The translations under genes were made by a program, and so were the position numbers. Positions 30,846 through 32,587 of a stretch of 32,587 bases of DNA are shown piece after piece. The notes below the pieces were generated by a model. The model made no database searches, was not told where the DNA came from, and saw nothing but the letters and a program-made list of their open reading frames with translations. This stretch comes from Chloroflexota bacterium (GTDB lineage Bacteria; Chloroflexota; Ktedonobacteria; Ktedonobacterales; Ktedonobacteraceae). Location: positions 1 to 32,587 of the forward strand of contig VBHI01000223.1 of assembly GCA_005881495.1 (NCBI GenBank). Reading direction: 5' to 3'. The stretch's first letter is position 1; every line of letters starts with the position of its first letter.

Positions 30846-31883
30846 ATGTCGTTTCGCCCACTAATACGGGGGAAGGAATTTTCAGCCAGCGGGGAGAGTA
30901 TTTCTCTCAACTCCAGGCGCAAGGAACGCCTTAATAACAAGTTAGCAGCGGCACTTCTCATTGCTCCAGGATTGCTAACCCTCGGCTATGCGGGCATCTC
31001 CTTTCTTGTTGCCAGAAGAGTGGCATATGCACAACCTAAGGCCATCACAAAGACACCGGCTGATATTGGTTTGAGCTACCGAGACGTGAGCTTTCCCAGC
31101 CGCGAGAACCACTTGTTGCTACGAGGCTGGTTCATTCCTGGTGTGTTACCTGATGGGCAACTGACGACAGAGCGGACAATCATTATGGTGCACGGATTGC
31201 ACTCCAACCGGGCGGCCCTTGAGGCCGGACTGCTCGATCTCAGCGGGGCACTGGCGCGGCTCGGCTTCGCCATTCTGGCCTTTGACATGCGTGGCCAGGG
31301 TCAGTCAGCACCTGCGCCTCTCTCAATGGGCTACTACGAACAATTTGATGTGTTGGGTGCGGTCGATTTCCTGCGCTTCGGCTCGCTACCCTATCCTGAA
31401 CTGGGTCGTCCCCGCGCAATCGGTGGCTGGGGCATTTCGATGGGTGGCACAGCAACGTTATTGGCAGCGGCGCGCGAACCAGCAATCCGAGGAGTGGTCG
31501 CGGATTGTGCTTTCGCCGCATTTGTGCCACTGATTGAAAAAGATCCCAAAATACCAAATGTGTTTATCCCCGGCGTAGCAAAAGCCATAAGCCTGCTCTA
31601 TGGCATCGACTATCATGCGGTACGCCCTGTGGACGTCGTGGCAAGCATTGCGCCGCGTCCCCTTTTCTTCATTCAGAGCGGTATCGACTCACTTGTTCCA
31701 CCCTGGAATATGCCTCTTCTCGCTGACGCAGCCTCTGCTGCGCCGGATGCGCACGTCCAAACCTGGCTTGTTCCCGGCGCAGATCATGTCCAGGCCTATC
31801 TTTTAATGGGAAATGAATACGTCAATCGCGTTGTAGCATTCTTCACAGCCGCGCTCGGTCCAGCTACACATGAGACAGCCTGA
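30846..31883 (+). CDS. Alpha/beta hydrolase family protein with membrane anchor
   Basis: A 345-residue protein with an N-terminal hydrophobic helix (about residues 35-55) and an alpha/beta-hydrolase domain. The oxyanion/strand block is IIMVHGLHSNR, the nucleophile elbow is GGWGISMGG with Ser198, the acid is Asp281 in QSGIDSLVP, and the base is His314 in PGADHVQAY, so a complete triad is visible. The family includes esterases, lipases and peptidases; the substrate is not indicated by its neighbours. The ATG has AGGAGGAGC about 6 nt upstream. It begins about 30 nt after the IS right end, so its original promoter may have been displaced by the insertion. Confidence 0.85.
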   Translation: MSFRPLIRGKEFSASGESISLNSRRKERLNNKLAAALLIAPGLLTLGYAGISFLVARRVAYAQPKAITKTPADIGLSYRDVSFPSRENHLLLRGWFIPGVLPDGQLTTERTIIMVHGLHSNRAALEAGLLDLSGALARLGFAILAFDMRGQGQSAPAPLSMGYYEQFDVLGAVDFLRFGSLPYPELGRPRAIGGWGISMGGTATLLAAAREPAIRGVVADCAFAAFVPLIEKDPKIPNVFIPGVAKAISLLYGIDYHAVRPVDVVASIAPRPLFFIQSGIDSLVPPWNMPLLADAASAAPDAHVQTWLVPGADHVQAYLLMGNEYVNRVVAFFTAALGPATHETA

Positions 31884-31884
31884 A

Positions 31885-32112
31885 TTACCGCATGTTAATC
31901 TTTCTTACAACTTGTTTCTTCTGGCGGAAATTGTTCAGGATGTGTTTGTTTCCCACTATTTCGCCGAAAACCGTTGTCACCTGAACGTTTTGCCCCTGTG
32001 AATACACGAGTTGGTTCCCTTGGAACAAAGAAGAATCCCGAAACAATAAATTACCGGCAGGAAGTAGAGAAGTACACAGACTGTATCCAACCTGCTTCTC
32101 TATTCGTTTCAA
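31885..32112 (-). CDS. Possible small hypothetical protein
   Basis: A 75-codon frame with a TTG start directly after an in-frame stop, and AGGAAGG 9 nt upstream of that start. The composition is protein-like (for example GNQLVYSQGQNVQVTTVFGEIVG). The stop lies one base from the hydrolase stop, giving tightly convergent genes. I do not recognise the family, there is no membrane segment, and an intergenic spacer is the main alternative. Confidence 0.35.
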   Translation of the reverse strand: MKRIEKQVGYSLCTSLLPAGNLLFRDSSLFQGNQLVYSQGQNVQVTTVFGEIVGNKHILNNFRQKKQVVRKINMR

Positions 32113-32155
32113 CTAAAAGAACCTTCCTGAGGTTTACTAGTCTTTGAGGTGAAGA

Positions 32156-32587
32156 GTGCAAGATGCTCACGCAATACTCCCTATTGGGACAGTAATAGGT
32201 GACCGCTATAATGTGATAGCTTTGCTCGGTAAAGGTGGATTTGGCGCCGTCTATCTCGTGCACGACCAGCGCGTCAGGAGCAACCTCTTTGCTCTTAAAG
32301 AAATGATCGACACGAGCAAGCTAGAACGCTCTCGTTTCGCCTTCGAATGCGAACTCCTCAAGCGGCTTGATCACCTTTCGCTGCCCCGTGTCTACCGTTC
32401 CTTTGAGGATGAGAAAAGTAATCGCTCCTATTTGCTTATGGACTACATCGAGGGTCCAAACCTGGAGACGCTGCGGCAGAAGCAGCCTCAGAAGCGTTTT
32501 CCCCTCGACCAGATAATGAACATAATGGCCCCTATCATCGGAGCAGTCTCATATTTACATAAACAACTCCCGCCGATCATTCACCGC
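32156..32587 (+). CDS. Serine/threonine protein kinase, N-terminal part
   Basis: The window holds the first 144 codons of a Hanks-type kinase. The glycine loop is LLGKGGFGAVYLV, the ATP-binding Lys lies in LFALKEMID, the alpha-C Glu region is RFAFECELLKRL, and the hinge is YLLMDYIEG. The frame ends at IIHR, just before the catalytic loop Asp of HRD, so activity cannot be judged. The start is GTG at 32156, with GAGGTG about 5 nt upstream; an in-frame TGA lies just before it, so no longer start exists. Bacterial kinases of this type often carry a C-terminal sensor domain outside the cell, which lies beyond the window. Confidence 0.9.
   Translation, partial: MQDAHAILPIGTVIGDRYNVIALLGKGGFGAVYLVHDQRVRSNLFALKEMIDTSKLERSRFAFECELLKRLDHLSLPRVYRSFEDEKSNRSYLLMDYIEGPNLETLRQKQPQKRFPLDQIMNIMAPIIGAVSYLHKQLPPIIHR

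Overview
This is a bacterial window of mixed gene content, with no phage or plasmid backbone. Its vertical core genes (efp, rpsU, ybeY, gltX, lexA), the DUF6483-type protein, the membrane-anchored C39-like protease, the MaoC-phosphotransacetylase fusion beside acetate kinase, the frequent TTG/GTG starts and the ~50% GC suggest a Chloroflexota genome, most likely Ktedonobacteria. This is inferred from gene content and style, not from a phylogeny.

Layout. 1-5.3 kb: an unknown partial gene, a membrane-anchored C39-like protease, a PIG-L deacetylase convergent with it across a shared bidirectional terminator, then a minus-strand unit merR - MFS exporter - lipoate-ligase-family gene. The unit is headed by a textbook MerR-type promoter/operator. 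5.3-9.7 kb: a visibly more GC-rich accessory block with an AraC/cupin regulator, a decayed fragment, a stand-alone E2-type acyltransferase and two translationally coupled SRPBCC-like genes. 9.8-10.6 kb: an unrecognised helical protein. 10.7-13.3 kb: a MaoC-Pta fusion and acetate kinase overlapping by 4 nt, able to turn an acyl-CoA into an acyl-phosphate and then ATP.

13.7-15.8 kb: efp with its own promoter, an amplified hairpin repeat, then a minus-strand group dgkA, ybeY and rpsU. 15.9-19.8 kb: a minus-strand envelope group (LPG-synthase-like flippase-fold protein, O-antigen ligase-like protein, UDP-glucuronate decarboxylase-like epimerase). 19.9-22.9 kb: CPBP protease, DUF6483-like protein and gltX. 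23.0-25.1 kb: YggT, bifunctional-nuclease family protein and lexA with a probable SOS box. 25.6-29.1 kb: a disordered Pro/Gln/Arg-rich membrane protein, DedA and an acyltransferase-3 protein. 29.1-30.8 kb: an apparently intact IS200/IS605 element (tnpA + tnpB). 30.8-32.6 kb: alpha/beta hydrolase, a small uncertain ORF, and the start of a Ser/Thr protein kinase cut by the window edge.

The most unusual non-genic signal is a dispersed hairpin repeat. Its 8-bp stem changes by compensatory substitutions between three loci (10.7, 14.4 and 23.0 kb) while the rest of the core is kept, and its 3' half has been tandemly amplified at 14.45-14.55 kb. Other notable points are a perfect 62-bp palindrome (26.8 kb), a perfect 24-bp-stem hairpin after gltX, an EF-P with Asn at the normally modified Lys/Arg position, a YbeY with Asp at the third zinc-ligand position, and a solo TnpB-type element end that supplies the stop codon of the CPBP gene.
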